Below are positions 8,901 to 17,534 of a DNA stretch of 38,906 bases, in pieces (the first letter of the stretch is position 1; the number at the start of each line of letters is the position of its first letter). The stretch is from the NCBI GenBank assembly GCA_007679095.1, contig VEFU01000043.1, positions 1 to 38,906 on the forward strand, read 5' to 3'. This DNA is from Paenibacillus bovis. Its GTDB lineage: Bacteria; Bacillota; Bacilli; Bacillales; Bacillaceae_C. Under the pieces are notes generated by a model. That model had not been told where the DNA came from. It worked only from the letters and a program-made list of their open reading frames with translations, and did not search any database. The translations under genes were made by a program, and so were the position numbers.

Positions 8901-9430
8901 ATCCCAAGTGTGCCAGCTTTCACATTAAGCATATCCTGGCTTGTCTCTAACAAGAGTAAGTCACAGCCACCCTCAATTAATGCTTTTGCTTGTACATAAA
9001 AGTCATCAGAAAGTTCTTCAAATGTTATTCCACCAGTCACAGACAAAGTTTTTGTCGTTGGCCCCATAGCACCAGCAACAAAACGTGGCCAATCTGTTGT
9101 GGAAAATTCCTTTGTACATTTTTTAGCCATTTCTGCTGCCCGGAAGTTAATCTCATATGCCTTATCTCCGAGATTGTATTCATTTAATACAATAGGAGTT
9201 CCACCGAAAGTATTAGTGGAGATAATATCGGCACCTGCTTCTAAATACTCCCGATGTATGTTGTAAACTACTTCGGGTTTTACTAGATTCAAGTATTCAT
9301 TGCAACCTTCATATTCTTCTCCACCAAAATCATCCGCTGTTAAATTAGCATTTTGTAGCATCGTACCCATTGCACCATCGAAAATAAGTATTCGATTCTG
9401 AAGTTGTTGTTCAATTGATTGATTTGGCAT
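5993..9430 (-). CDS. metH: cobalamin-dependent methionine synthase
   Basis: Transfers a methyl group from 5-methyl-tetrahydrofolate to homocysteine through methylcobalamin. All modules are present in 1145 residues. The homocysteine domain has zinc ligands C227 (GLNCATGP), C290 and C291 (GGCCGTTP). A pterin-binding domain starts near 330 (LLIGERTNVIGSRKF). The B12 cap and Rossmann domains carry the cobalt-ligand motif DVHDIGKN with H725. A C-terminal reactivation domain ends in RFSFGYPACPNLEDQ. It overlaps the 3' end of the upstream yitJ-type gene by 20 nt and has only a weak SD (AGAGAGAAG), which suggests translational coupling. Expression should follow the upstream SAM riboswitch. The downstream terminator is the hairpin at 5911-5955. 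Confidence 0.97.
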   Translation of the reverse strand: MPNQSIEQQLQNRILIFDGAMGTMLQNANLTADDFGGEEYEGCNEYLNLVKPEVVYNIHREYLEAGADIISTNTFGGTPIVLNEYNLGDKAYEINFRAAEMAKKCTKEFSTTDWPRFVAGAMGPTTKTLSVTGGITFEELSDDFYVQAKALIEGGCDLLLLETSQDMLNVKAGTLGIKRAFDEVGFEIPVMISGTIEPMGTTLAGQSIEAFYISIEHIKPLSVGLNCATGPEFMTDHLRSLSDLATSYVSCYPNAGLPDEEGHYHESPESLSKKLAGFAEKGWLNIVGGCCGTTPAHISAIRDAVDDKAPRKKPELAHGHAVSGIEPLFYDDSMRPLLIGERTNVIGSRKFKRLIIEGKFEEAAEIARAQVKGGAHVIDICLANPDRDELEDMVNFMKEVVKKVKVPLVIDSTDEKVIEAALKFSQGKAIINSINLEDGEDRFDVILPLVKKYGASVVVGTIDETGMAVTHERKLEIAKRSYDLLVHKWGLQPEDIIFDPLVFPVGTGDEQYIGSAIETIEGIRLIKEKLPRTLTTLGVSNVSFGLPPVGREVLNAVYLYHCTQAGLDYAIVNTEKLERYASIPENEIKLANDLLFHTNDQTLADFTDFYRDKKKEKSEADIPKTVPERLAYYIIEGTKEGLIPDLEAALKMYDTPLDVINGPLMDGMAEVGRLFNDNQLIVAEVLQSAGVMKASVSFLEQFMEKSEDDSGKGKIVLATVKGDVHDIGKNLVDIILSNNGYKVLDIGIKVTPATLIEVIRKEKPDMVGLSGLLVKSAQQMVLTAQDFKAAGVDIPILVGGAALTRRFTETKIAPEYDGPVIYAKDAMQGLDIANRLQNDEEKALLLQELEEQRLKRIESEAYRASIKDVDVSVKAVKTVRDNVPVFIPSDLRRHVIRNYSLSHLYPYINMRTLIGHHLGLRGNVEKMLENGEERAVGLHDLVTGFLAEDTLKPAGMYQFFPAQSDGDDVIIYDPTDSKTEIERFTFPRQAKTPFLCLADYLKSVDSGEMDYVAFMQVTAGHGVREAAEKLKTAGKFLESHALQATALELAEAFAERLHQEIRDQWGFPDSTDFTMRDRFAAKYQGQRFSFGYPACPNLEDQAKLFQLLKPEDIGVQLTEEFMMEPEASVSAIVFAHPDARYFNVL

Positions 9431-11270
9431 AGGTATCTTCTCTCTCTTTCTTGTTATCGATTTGATGGATGTGTTGAACTAACTGTAAAGACATGTCATA
9501 CCTTAGGAGTGGAGTTATAATATAAATACCATTAAATAAATCAGCCGCAGTATCAATTAGTTCTTTTGCAATTTGAACACCCTCTGCTGTCGCTTGTTCA
9601 CGATTTTCTCCACATGCACGCATACGCTCCAATACTTCATCTGATAGTTTTATTCCAGGTACCTCATTGTGTAAAAACTCGGCATTTCGTATGTTTGTAA
9701 GAGGCATAATACCAATGAAAATCGGTTCTGATAAATGTTTTGTTGCTTCATAGATATCAATAATTTTTTCCTTCGTATAAACAGGCTGTGTAATGAAATA
9801 ATCAGCACCTTTGGCTATTTTCTTCTCTAGGCGTTGGACGGCACGGTGTAATTGGTGAACATTTGGATTAAAAGCAGCTGCGACTGAGAAATTAGCTTTC
9901 TTCCGCAATGGCTTTCCGGAAAATGAAATACCTTCATTCAGCTTTTTAATTAGTTGAAGTAAATCCATACTGGAAACATCATATACACTCGTAGCACCAG
10001 GGAAATCTCCTATTTTCGTTGGGTCACCAGTAACAGCGAGAATATCATGAATTCCAAGTGCATCCAGTCCCATTAAATGTGATTGTAGTCCAATTAAATT
10101 TCTATCTCTACACGTAATATGAGCAAGAGGACGAATGTTGTTTTCCATTTTTAAAATGGATCCCATTGCCATATTACTAATTCTCGGAGATGCCAAGGAG
10201 TTATCTGCCATTGTGATAGCATCAATTCCAGCTTCATTTAGCACTTTTGCTCCATCAATAAACTTAGTGGTGTCAAGGTGTCGAGGTGTATCTAGCTCCA
10301 CAATTATAGTCCTTTTCTTTTTCGCCTTTTCATGGAGTGGTTCGTTTTTAGTTGGCTCAGCTTCTCGAATAACGATTGGTTTTTGTGGAGTGACAGTTTT
10401 CTTGTTTATTGGAGGAATTTCTCCAATTCGTTTTTTTACAGCGGCAATATGCTTTGGTGTAGTCCCACAACAACCACCGATTAAACGAACACCTTCATCA
10501 CGTAGAAGGAGAGCGGCACGTCCAAAATAATCAGCTTCTGATTCAAAGACGACACGACCATCTTCTACATCAAGGAGACTTGCATTTGGAAATGCAGATA
10601 AAAATGCGTTTTTAGGTAATGTTACAGATTCAAATGCTTGGATGGTATGATATGGACCAAGTCGACAATTAACACCGACAACATCAGCACCTATCGATAC
10701 AAGTTGGTGTAATGCTTCGTTTAGTGCTAGTCCATTTTGTAATACACCAGGATCATGCATAGAAACTTGAGCAATAATGGGGGTGTCTGTTAATTTTCGT
10801 AAATGAGTTACTACTGTGGATAGTTCTTCAAAATCATAATATGTTTCTAGTAAGAGTCCATCAGGATTACCTGCTAGGAGGTATTGTACTTGTTCATTTA
10901 CAGATGTAATGATTTCTTCTAATGTTGCATCACTTTTGCGAATTCCACGTATGCCACCAATTGTTCCAAGGACATATTGTCCACCAGGTGCAGCTGCTTG
11001 TTTAGCAATGTTGATAGCGGCTTCGTTAATTGCTTTTACTTGGTTTTCTAAACCATGACGAGCTAGTTTAATAGCATTGGCACTATAACTATTTGTTTGA
11101 ATAATATCAGCACCGGCTGAAATATACTCTTGATGAATTTTCTCTATAATTTCTGGTTTTGCAAGATTTAATTCTTCATAACAATAATCAATACCGTATG
11201 AGTATAGTAATGTTCCCATTGCTCCATCTGCGGTTAGTACATTAGATTTTAATTTTTCTAGTAAATTCAT
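9411..11270 (-). CDS. yitJ: homocysteine S-methyltransferase / methylenetetrahydrofolate reductase fusion (YitJ type)
   Basis: A two-domain protein of 619 residues. Residues 1-285 are a homocysteine methyltransferase domain with zinc ligands C202 (GVNCRLGP), C267 and C268 (GGCCGTTPKHIAAV). After a charged linker (about 290-325), the rest is a MetF-like domain with ITMADNS, ILAVTGDPTKIGDFPG and a YFITQPVY segment. The MetF half should make the 5-methyl-tetrahydrofolate that MetH uses. The same fusion exists as YitJ in B. subtilis, where it is also under an S-box. The SD AAAGGAAG is 9 nt from the ATG. First gene of a yitJ-metH operon. Confidence 0.95.
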   Translation of the reverse strand: MNLLEKLKSNVLTADGAMGTLLYSYGIDYCYEELNLAKPEIIEKIHQEYISAGADIIQTNSYSANAIKLARHGLENQVKAINEAAINIAKQAAAPGGQYVLGTIGGIRGIRKSDATLEEIITSVNEQVQYLLAGNPDGLLLETYYDFEELSTVVTHLRKLTDTPIIAQVSMHDPGVLQNGLALNEALHQLVSIGADVVGVNCRLGPYHTIQAFESVTLPKNAFLSAFPNASLLDVEDGRVVFESEADYFGRAALLLRDEGVRLIGGCCGTTPKHIAAVKKRIGEIPPINKKTVTPQKPIVIREAEPTKNEPLHEKAKKKRTIIVELDTPRHLDTTKFIDGAKVLNEAGIDAITMADNSLASPRISNMAMGSILKMENNIRPLAHITCRDRNLIGLQSHLMGLDALGIHDILAVTGDPTKIGDFPGATSVYDVSSMDLLQLIKKLNEGISFSGKPLRKKANFSVAAAFNPNVHQLHRAVQRLEKKIAKGADYFITQPVYTKEKIIDIYEATKHLSEPIFIGIMPLTNIRNAEFLHNEVPGIKLSDEVLERMRACGENREQATAEGVQIAKELIDTAADLFNGIYIITPLLRYDMSLQLVQHIHQIDNKKEREDTYAKSIN

Positions 11271-11291
11271 ACATATTTTCTTCCTTTCGTT

Positions 11292-11318
11292 AAAAAAAAG
11301 CCTTCAAAAGAAGGCTTT
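11292..11318 (-). terminator. SAM riboswitch attenuator terminator
   Basis: Read on the minus strand, AAAGCCTTC and GAAGGCTTT (11297-11305 with 11310-11318) form a 9-bp stem followed by eight T. It lies between the SAM aptamer and the yitJ-type start codon, as expected for a transcription-attenuating S-box. Confidence 0.9.
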
Positions 11319-11340
11319 ACGAGTTTATGACATTCGTTCC

Positions 11341-11444
11341 TTCTCATCTTTCGAACCTAAAAAGTTCGCTGGATTTAGCACCTTGCCAGTAGGCTGGTTG
11401 CTGAAGCTTCATTGGGCCAGTCCCTCTGCTTCTCTTGATAAGAA
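11341..11444 (-). promoter_or_regulatory. SAM-I (S-box) riboswitch aptamer
   Basis: The minus strand shows the S-box core in order: TTCTTATC opening P1, AAGAGAAGCAGAGGGACTGG, CCCAATGAAGCTTCAGCAACC, then GGTGCTAAATCCAGC and the closing GATGAGAA, which pairs with the opening strand. With the terminator at 11292-11318 it should stop transcription of yitJ-metH when S-adenosylmethionine is plentiful. Confidence 0.97.
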
Positions 11445-11474
11445 AAGTAATTCAATTGTTAAATTATTAGAATA

Positions 11475-11504
11475 ATCATAACGTTAGTAATATGATGATG
11501 TCAA
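11475..11504 (-). promoter_or_regulatory. promoter of the S-box operon
   Basis: On the minus strand a perfect TTGACA (11504-11499) and TATGAT (11480-11475) are 18 nt apart. They lie about 30 nt upstream of the first paired base of the SAM aptamer, the usual geometry. Confidence 0.8.
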
Positions 11505-11554
11505 GATGAATTTTTGTATTAAATTTACAAATGCAAGGTGATACATAAACAATT

Positions 11555-11911
11555 TTATTTGGATTTTATCTCTTTTGTCTTAACGTCTAAGTCGTCTTGT
11601 ACACTACGCTTATGTAGTTTTACTCCTGAAAAGTAAGCAGCGCGTGCTATTAAATGACCTGATACAGGAGCAGTCAAAAAGATAAATACTATTCCCAATA
11701 AAATTCGTGGGTTTATTTCTCCGTCTGCAGAGTAAAAGTAAAGCAATGTTGCTCCTAATGTTACTAATACGCCTAGCGTTGTAGATTTGGATGCTGCATG
11801 GTTACGAGTGTATACATCAGGTAAACGCAAAACACCTACACTTGAAACAATACTTAAAAATGTACCAATTAAAACTAGAACACATATTGTAATTTCAATC
11901 CCTGCGCTCAT
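11555..11911 (-). CDS. mrpG: Mrp antiporter subunit G
   Basis: A 118-residue membrane protein with three hydrophobic segments, carrying the family run GVLRLPDVYTRNHAASKSTT (about 27-46) and a charged C-terminal tail. MrpG is a small structural subunit of the seven-part Na+(Li+)/H+ antiporter. The frame opens further upstream (11980), but starting at 11911 gives MSAGIEITI, the normal family N-terminus and length, and overlaps the end of mrpF by 17 nt. Last gene of the operon. No clear terminator is seen before the yitJ promoter region. Confidence 0.93.
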   Translation of the reverse strand: MSAGIEITICVLVLIGTFLSIVSSVGVLRLPDVYTRNHAASKSTTLGVLVTLGATLLYFYSADGEINPRILLGIVFIFLTAPVSGHLIARAAYFSGVKLHKRSVQDDLDVKTKEIKSK

Positions 11912-12179
11912 ATTCAATAATATCCCCTTTCTGTAAGAACTTCGAAAATGAAACAGTTCCGATGAAAGAAAGGATACCAAATAAAATAATCACATCGAGA
12001 AACGCTTTTGTACTTAATAACATAGAAGCTAGTGCTGTAATTGCAGCCAAATTAATTCCCATTGCATCAAGAGCAACTACTCTATCAGGTGTAGTAGGTC
12101 CTTTTACGATACGTATTAATAAAAATAGGGATGATAGAGCAAATCCAAAAAGTGCGATTGTTAATACAGTTTCAAGCAC
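11895..12179 (-). CDS. mrpF: Mrp antiporter subunit F
   Basis: A 94-residue, three-helix membrane protein. The conserved stretch RIVKGPTTPDRVVALDA (about 23-39) is the MrpF hallmark and holds the conserved aspartates D32 and D38. The start is a GTG whose G is also the last base of the mrpE stop codon (TAGTG), an arrangement that couples translation of the two. Confidence 0.93.
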   Translation of the reverse strand: MLETVLTIALFGFALSSLFLLIRIVKGPTTPDRVVALDAMGINLAAITALASMLLSTKAFLDVIILFGILSFIGTVSFSKFLQKGDIIEYERRD

Positions 12180-12655
12180 TAGCGACTCACCTCCATAATG
12201 GTCTTCTCAAAAGTATTTCTAATACTTTTCACCGTATCTTCCACATCTTTAATATCCATTGCATGGATATATAGTGTTTTTTTATCATTTGAAACGTTTA
12301 TTACAAGTGTCCCTGGAGTTAAAGTTATTAAGTTTGCAAGCAGGGTGATTTCCCATTCTGCTGTAAGCTTTGTATCAAGAGCAAATATTCCAGGCTGAAT
12401 GGTAAGTTTAGGACTTAATATATTTCTTAAAACTGCTAGGTTCGAATATATTAACTCACGTATAAAGATCAACAAGAGTTTTATTATAGCTAGTATCCGA
12501 TAAAAATAAAATCGCGATGAAAAGAAGCGGCGCATAATAAATATAATCAATAATCCTAGAAGGTAGCCTACTGTAAATGTCGTTACAGAAATTGAATTTT
12601 GGAAAAACATCCAAATGGATGCTAGTAAAAAATTTAATAAAATTTGAAAAGCCAC
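12179..12655 (-). CDS. mrpE: Mrp antiporter subunit E
   Basis: A 158-residue subunit with N-terminal hydrophobic helices and a soluble C-terminal domain containing LANLITLTPGTLVINVSND, the typical MrpE motif. An ATG at 12664 lies almost on top of the SD (AAGGAGG). A GTG at 12655 is 10 nt from it and gives AFQILLNFLLASIWMF after the initiator Met, matching the family N-terminus, so 12655 is chosen. It lies 24 nt after mrpD. Confidence 0.93.
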   Translation of the reverse strand: MAFQILLNFLLASIWMFFQNSISVTTFTVGYLLGLLIIFIMRRFFSSRFYFYRILAIIKLLLIFIRELIYSNLAVLRNILSPKLTIQPGIFALDTKLTAEWEITLLANLITLTPGTLVINVSNDKKTLYIHAMDIKDVEDTVKSIRNTFEKTIMEVSR

Positions 12656-12679
12656 TTTTTGCATTCCTCCTTACTGTGG

Positions 12680-14158
12680 TTAATACAACACTGCGTCAAT
12701 GTATTGTGAAGGATTAATTAGAACTTCTACAGCTTGCATGACATAAAAATTAACTGTTTCAGAAAACACACCGTACGAAACGGCAGAAATCATCAATATC
12801 ACCACAGGAATGAGCAATTTCCCAACATGTATATCCTTGTTTGGTTTGCTTTTTGTTGTATCACCCCAGAAACTGTTGATAAATACTCTCATAAGAGAAT
12901 AAAGAACAAACAGGCTAGATAACAAGATGATAAGTGCTCCAACTATATCGCCACTACCAAAGCCACCACTAGCAATTAATATTTTTCCAACAAATCCACT
13001 CAACGGTGGAATCCCCGCTAGGGAAAGTACAGCAAGGAAGAATACCCAACCTAGGAATGGATAATGTTTTATTAATCCACTATATTTTTCATACTTACTA
13101 GAACCAGTAATAGCAATGATGATACCTGCAAGTAAGAACAATGCTGCTTTAATAAGCATGTCATGTATTAAGTAAAAAACAGCACCACTTAAGCCATCAC
13201 TATTCATTAATCCTATACCATACATAATTACACCAATGGCAATAATGATGTTATATATGATGATTTTCTTAATATCTTTGTATGCAATTGCTCCAATACA
13301 GCCTAATATCACTGTTGCTAGTGAAAAGACAATTAGAATCTCATGCGTAAATCCTTGATCGTGGTAGAAAATCAATGTGTAGGTTCTAAGTATTGAATAA
13401 ACACCAACCTTAGTAAGTAATGCACCGAATATCGCCATTACTGGTGCAGGAGGTGCATAGTAAGAACCAGGTAACCAGAAGAATAAAGGGAAAATAGCTG
13501 CCTTTAGTCCAAAAACAATTAAAAATAACACTGCAATAACAGTAACAATTCCAGGCTGATTCACTTCAGCAATTCTTTCAGAAATATGGGCCATGTTTAA
13601 AGTACCTACAATAGAGTAGAGGTAACCAACAGCAATAACAAATAATGCAGAGGAGGTCACATTAACCAACAAATATTTTATCGTTTCTCTTAATTGAACT
13701 TTTGTACCACCAATAACAAGGAGTACGTAAGAGGCCATTAGCATGACTTCAAAAAAGACAAATAGATTAAAAATATCACCAGTTGTAAAGGCACCATTTA
13801 CACCAACTAGTAAAAATTGCACCATCGAGTAATAATAAAATTTCTCCCTTGCTTGTCCAATACCTTTAAAAGAATAAAGAATACAACACAATGCAATAAA
13901 AGAAGCTGTTGTAACAAGGAGTGCAGATAACATATCAGAGACGAGTGTTATTCCAAATGGAGCATCCCAATTACCAAGGTTTAATGTTTGAATACCATTT
14001 TTATCAACTTTATTAATCAATAGAAGGGAAGCAGTAATAGTCCCGATCATAGAAATTGTAGATATCCAGCGTTGAACAATAATTTTCTTTGAGAAAAAAA
14101 TCAATATTGCCGCTGTAATTAGCGGAATTATGATTGGAAGAATTAATAAGTTAATCAT
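12680..14158 (-). CDS. mrpD: Mrp antiporter subunit D
   Basis: A 492-residue protein with about fourteen membrane helices, related to the NuoL/M/N antiporter-like subunits of complex I. The essential acidic residue E137 is in place ([16 protein letters not shown]), and the half-channel region shows [18 protein letters not shown]. With MrpA it is believed to form the ion and proton pathway. It overlaps mrpC by 8 nt. Confidence 0.96.
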   Translation of the reverse strand: MINLLILPIIIPLITAAILIFFSKKIIVQRWISTISMIGTITASLLLINKVDKNGIQTLNLGNWDAPFGITLVSDMLSALLVTTASFIALCCILYSFKGIGQAREKFYYYSMVQFLLVGVNGAFTTGDIFNLFVFFEVMLMASYVLLVIGGTKVQLRETIKYLLVNVTSSALFVIAVGYLYSIVGTLNMAHISERIAEVNQPGIVTVIAVLFLIVFGLKAAIFPLFFWLPGSYYAPPAPVMAIFGALLTKVGVYSILRTYTLIFYHDQGFTHEILIVFSLATVILGCIGAIAYKDIKKIIIYNIIIAIGVIMYGIGLMNSDGLSGAVFYLIHDMLIKAALFLLAGIIIAITGSSKYEKYSGLIKHYPFLGWVFFLAVLSLAGIPPLSGFVGKILIASGGFGSGDIVGALIILLSSLFVLYSLMRVFINSFWGDTTKSKPNKDIHVGKLLIPVVILMISAVSYGVFSETVNFYVMQAVEVLINPSQYIDAVLY

Positions 14159-14492
14159 TATTTTCAGTACCCCTCATCTCATCGACGTTATCTGTTTTTA
14201 GTTCTTGATACGTGCGGAAGGCAAGTACAAGGAAAAATGCGGTGACTCCAAAACTAATAACAATCGCGGTCAAAATTAGTGCTTGTGGTATCGGGTCCGT
14301 GTAACTCTCAGCATTTTCTCCAAGAAGTGGTACCGTTCCACGTTTCACACCTGCCATTGTTAGCAACAATAAGTGTGCCCCGTGACTTAAGAGTGATGTT
14401 CCAATAATAATCCTAAGTAAACTTTTTGAAAGCATTAAGTAAACGGCACAAGCAAATAATAGACCAATTAATACAGACATTAAAATCTCCAT
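14151..14492 (-). CDS. mrpC: Mrp antiporter subunit C
   Basis: A 113-residue, three-helix membrane protein similar to complex I subunit NuoK. Signature segments are [20 protein letters not shown] and [14 protein letters not shown]. The start codon overlaps the mrpB stop (TAATG), and the end overlaps mrpD by 8 nt. Confidence 0.95.
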   Translation of the reverse strand: MEILMSVLIGLLFACAVYLMLSKSLLRIIIGTSLLSHGAHLLLLTMAGVKRGTVPLLGENAESYTDPIPQALILTAIVISFGVTAFFLVLAFRTYQELKTDNVDEMRGTENND

Positions 14493-14914
14493 TAATCGCT
14501 CTCTCCAATCGTTTGTATAATGGTCATCGTTGTACCAACAACAACTAAATAAACCCCAATATCAAATAATACCGCTGTATGGAGCGATGTTTTTCCTAAA
14601 ATGGGGAGATGAAAATAATCAAAAGCATGGGTAAGGAAGGGAACATTAAAGATTAATGCCCCAGCACCTGTTCCTATGGCAAATAATAACCCAATGGCAA
14701 TCATCCATTTATAATCAATGGGAAGACTGTTTGCTACAGTCTTAATATCGAATGTTAGTAATAATAGGATTATTGCTCCTGATGTTAGAAGGCCACCAAC
14801 GAACCCACCACCTGGATAATAATGTCCAGCAAAGAAAATATGGAGTGAGAATAAAATGATAACAAATGTTACTACTTTTGTTGTTGTTTTTAATATGAGG
14901 TCATTTGTATTCAT
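14492..14914 (-). CDS. mrpB: Mrp antiporter subunit B
   Basis: A 140-residue, four-helix membrane protein. The motif [19 protein letters not shown] (about 30-48) is characteristic of MrpB. The C-terminus contains [16 protein letters not shown]. It overlaps mrpA by 4 nt (ATGA). Confidence 0.95.
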   Translation of the reverse strand: MNTNDLILKTTTKVVTFVIILFSLHIFFAGHYYPGGGFVGGLLTSGAIILLLLTFDIKTVANSLPIDYKWMIAIGLLFAIGTGAGALIFNVPFLTHAFDYFHLPILGKTSLHTAVLFDIGVYLVVVGTTMTIIQTIGESD

Positions 14915-17316
14915 TTTTCATTCCTCCCATTAAGACGTAGTTTAATCATTCCAAATATACCTAGTGCAGCAATCCCTAATACGGCAATTTCAAACATCGT
15001 ATCAAACCCACGGAAATCAACGAGAATGACATTCACCATATTACCGCCACCAGCTTTATCTGCTGTATTTTCAATATAGTACTCTGATATGGATGAGAAT
15101 AATTTAGTACTATGTGCTGATAATGCAACAAGGGTAACAATAACACCCACTGCGCCAGCAACAATTGCATTTGATAGCTTAAATTTTCTGTTCTCAACTC
15201 TTCTATTCATCCGTGGTAGTCGATAAAACACAAGTAAGAATAGTGCAACTGAAATTGTTTCAATTACGAGCTGTGTGAGCACTAGGTCAGGTGCTCTAAA
15301 TAGAACGAAAATTAATGATACGGTATAGCCTACAGCACCAAGCGCAATGATAGAAATTAATCGCGATTTTGCGATTAAAATGGTGAAAGAGGCTATCACA
15401 ATAATCAATACGAGAACTACTTCATATAAACCAATTGGCGCTAGGTTAGAAGTATCTATCGTAAATGCATCTTTTTCAATTAGAGCAAAACACATGATAC
15501 CAACAAATGAAATGAATATATAAATCATATAGCTTCTAATCGATCCGGTCATATATACATTTGTTAGTTTATTCGAAGCATTTTCCGTATTAACCAAACC
15601 TGTATTATACATGTGATTGAACGTAAAATTACTCGGAAACTTATCATACAACGTTCCCCATTTTGGTAACGTCTTGTACAAAATAATCCCTAGTATTACA
15701 ACACCAATCGTCATGAACAATTCAGGTTTAAAACCATGCCAGAATGAGATATGCACGTCAAAATGATGTCCAGCTTCCACTAATCCAGGCATAATCGCTG
15801 CGGCTGCTGGCTCAATAATAGACTTGGACAAGAGGTTTGGAAAAAAGCCAAAAACGATAACGAGTGCTCCTAATATGATAGGTGATATGAGCATTCCAAT
15901 TGGAGCTTCGTGAGGCTTTACTTCTAATTGTTCAGGCTTGAATTTTCCAGTAAATGTTCTGAAAAATAACATCATGCTGTAAACAAATGTAAATACACTT
16001 CCAATCCATGCGAAAACAGGGAAAATCATGCCCCATGTATCAAGATTGAATATATCTAAAGATAAAACATTAATCATGCCAGTGAAGAACATTTCTTTAC
16101 TCAGGAAACCATTGAATGGTGGTAAACCTGCCATGGAAAATGTACCAATTAAAGCAATCGTTGCGGTTACTGGCATAATTTGAAACAGCCCACCCAACCT
16201 GCGAATATCTCTTGTGCCTGTTTCGTGATCGACTATTCCAGCCACCATAAACAAACTACCTTTAAATGTAGCATGGTTAATTAAATGGAATACTGCAGCA
16301 ACCGTTGCAACCATATAAATGTTCTCGTCTAAGTGATCATAATGAAGAGCTGCTGCACCTATGCCAAGCAAAGACATGATGAGACCAAGTTGACTAATAG
16401 TGGAGTAGGCAAGAATCCCTTTTAAATCTATTTGCTTCACTGCATTGAAAGAACCCCATAGCATCGTTAATAATCCTATTCCACCGACTAACCAAATCCA
16501 TAATCCTTCTTCGGCAAATACTGGACTCATTCTTGCTACTAAATAAATACCAGCTTTAACCATTGTTGCTGAATGCAGATAAGCACTTACTGGCGTAGGT
16601 GCTTCCATTGCATCTGGTAACCATATATGGAACGGGAATTGTGCGGATTTCGTAAAAGCACCTAGCAATACAAGAATTAGAGCTACAATAAAATATGGCT
16701 CCGTGCTTATATCTCCTGCCATTGCAATTATTTCGCGAACGCTAAATGATCCAGTCATTATATAAAGTAGTACGAATCCACCTAACATGGTTAGTCCACC
16801 AAATACAGTAATTAACATGGATTTTTGTGCACCATAACGTGAACCTTGTCTTTGATACCAATAGCCAATTAGTAAAAATGAAGAGAAGGAAGTAAGTTCC
16901 CAAAAAGTATATAAAACGATTAGGTTATCAGATAAAACAACACCTAACATAGCTCCCATAAACATGAGTAAATAAACATAAAAGTTTCCTAAACTTTCCT
17001 TTTCCTTAGACAAGTAATAAATGGAATACAGAACAACTAGTGTCCCTATTCCCGTGATTAATAGGGCAAATAAAAGACTTAGTCCATCTACATAAGCTGT
17101 GAAATTAATCCCTAAAGATGGAATCCAGTCGAAGGTGTCTTGAATACTACCATGATCTTTGACTTCGGGAATTCGTTGTAGGAAGTAAACAAATAATATT
17201 GCTGGTAGAAATAATACAAACCACCCTGTATGTATGCGGGAAAGATATTTATAAAATAAAGGTATAAATATAGCCAATAGAAGTGGGGCTATGATAGCTA
17301 TATGTAATGGTGACAA
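14911..17316 (-). CDS. mrpA: Mrp antiporter subunit A
   Basis: The largest subunit, 801 residues from the chosen start. The N-terminal two-thirds is a NuoL-like antiporter module with E140 (TFWELTSFSS) and the run LPDAMEAPTPVSAYLHSATM. The C-terminal part holds the extra MrpA/MbhE-like region (FRAPDLVLTQLVIETISVAL). An ATG exists at 17346, but the SD AAAGGAGG inside that extension is about 7 nt from a TTG at 17316. Starting there places the conserved glutamate at exactly position 140 and gives the usual 801 residues. First gene of mrpABCDEFG. Confidence 0.95.
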   Translation of the reverse strand: MSPLHIAIIAPLLLAIFIPLFYKYLSRIHTGWFVLFLPAILFVYFLQRIPEVKDHGSIQDTFDWIPSLGINFTAYVDGLSLLFALLITGIGTLVVLYSIYYLSKEKESLGNFYVYLLMFMGAMLGVVLSDNLIVLYTFWELTSFSSFLLIGYWYQRQGSRYGAQKSMLITVFGGLTMLGGFVLLYIMTGSFSVREIIAMAGDISTEPYFIVALILVLLGAFTKSAQFPFHIWLPDAMEAPTPVSAYLHSATMVKAGIYLVARMSPVFAEEGLWIWLVGGIGLLTMLWGSFNAVKQIDLKGILAYSTISQLGLIMSLLGIGAAALHYDHLDENIYMVATVAAVFHLINHATFKGSLFMVAGIVDHETGTRDIRRLGGLFQIMPVTATIALIGTFSMAGLPPFNGFLSKEMFFTGMINVLSLDIFNLDTWGMIFPVFAWIGSVFTFVYSMMLFFRTFTGKFKPEQLEVKPHEAPIGMLISPIILGALVIVFGFFPNLLSKSIIEPAAAAIMPGLVEAGHHFDVHISFWHGFKPELFMTIGVVILGIILYKTLPKWGTLYDKFPSNFTFNHMYNTGLVNTENASNKLTNVYMTGSIRSYMIYIFISFVGIMCFALIEKDAFTIDTSNLAPIGLYEVVLVLIIVIASFTILIAKSRLISIIALGAVGYTVSLIFVLFRAPDLVLTQLVIETISVALFLLVFYRLPRMNRRVENRKFKLSNAIVAGAVGVIVTLVALSAHSTKLFSSISEYYIENTADKAGGGNMVNVILVDFRGFDTMFEIAVLGIAALGIFGMIKLRLNGRNEK

Positions 17317-17498
17317 GAAAACTCCTCCTTTTTCAATTTGTAACAAACAAAATCAATAGTCTAACATGATTATAACGTAGTTTTTTATCTGTTCCATTAT
17401 TATCTGCTTATATAATGATAACTATCACAAAGATAATAAATAGGAAGGAATAGATTATTGGAGAAGTAAATGTAATAATTTAGTCACAAATACAAAAT

Positions 17499-17534
17499 AA
17501 AAAAACAGCCTCTAGAAATAAGATCTAGAGGCTG
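17499..17534 (-). terminator. terminator overlapping the 3' end of the MFS gene
   Basis: CAGCCTCTAGA and TCTAGAGGCTG (17506-17516 with 17524-17534) form a perfect 11-bp stem with a 7-nt loop, followed on the minus strand by seven T. The upstream arm is part of the last codons and the stop codon of the transporter gene. Confidence 0.9.

Noticed and set aside
10135-10530. 131-codon plus-strand frame inside the yitJ-type gene
   Set aside because: Antisense shadow with no ribosome site; the minus-strand frame is clearly the gene.
17416-17427. TGATAACTATCA upstream of mrpA, resembling a Fur or other operator
   Set aside because: Only 10 of 12 bases are symmetric and it does not match the Fur consensus; no reason to expect iron control of mrp.
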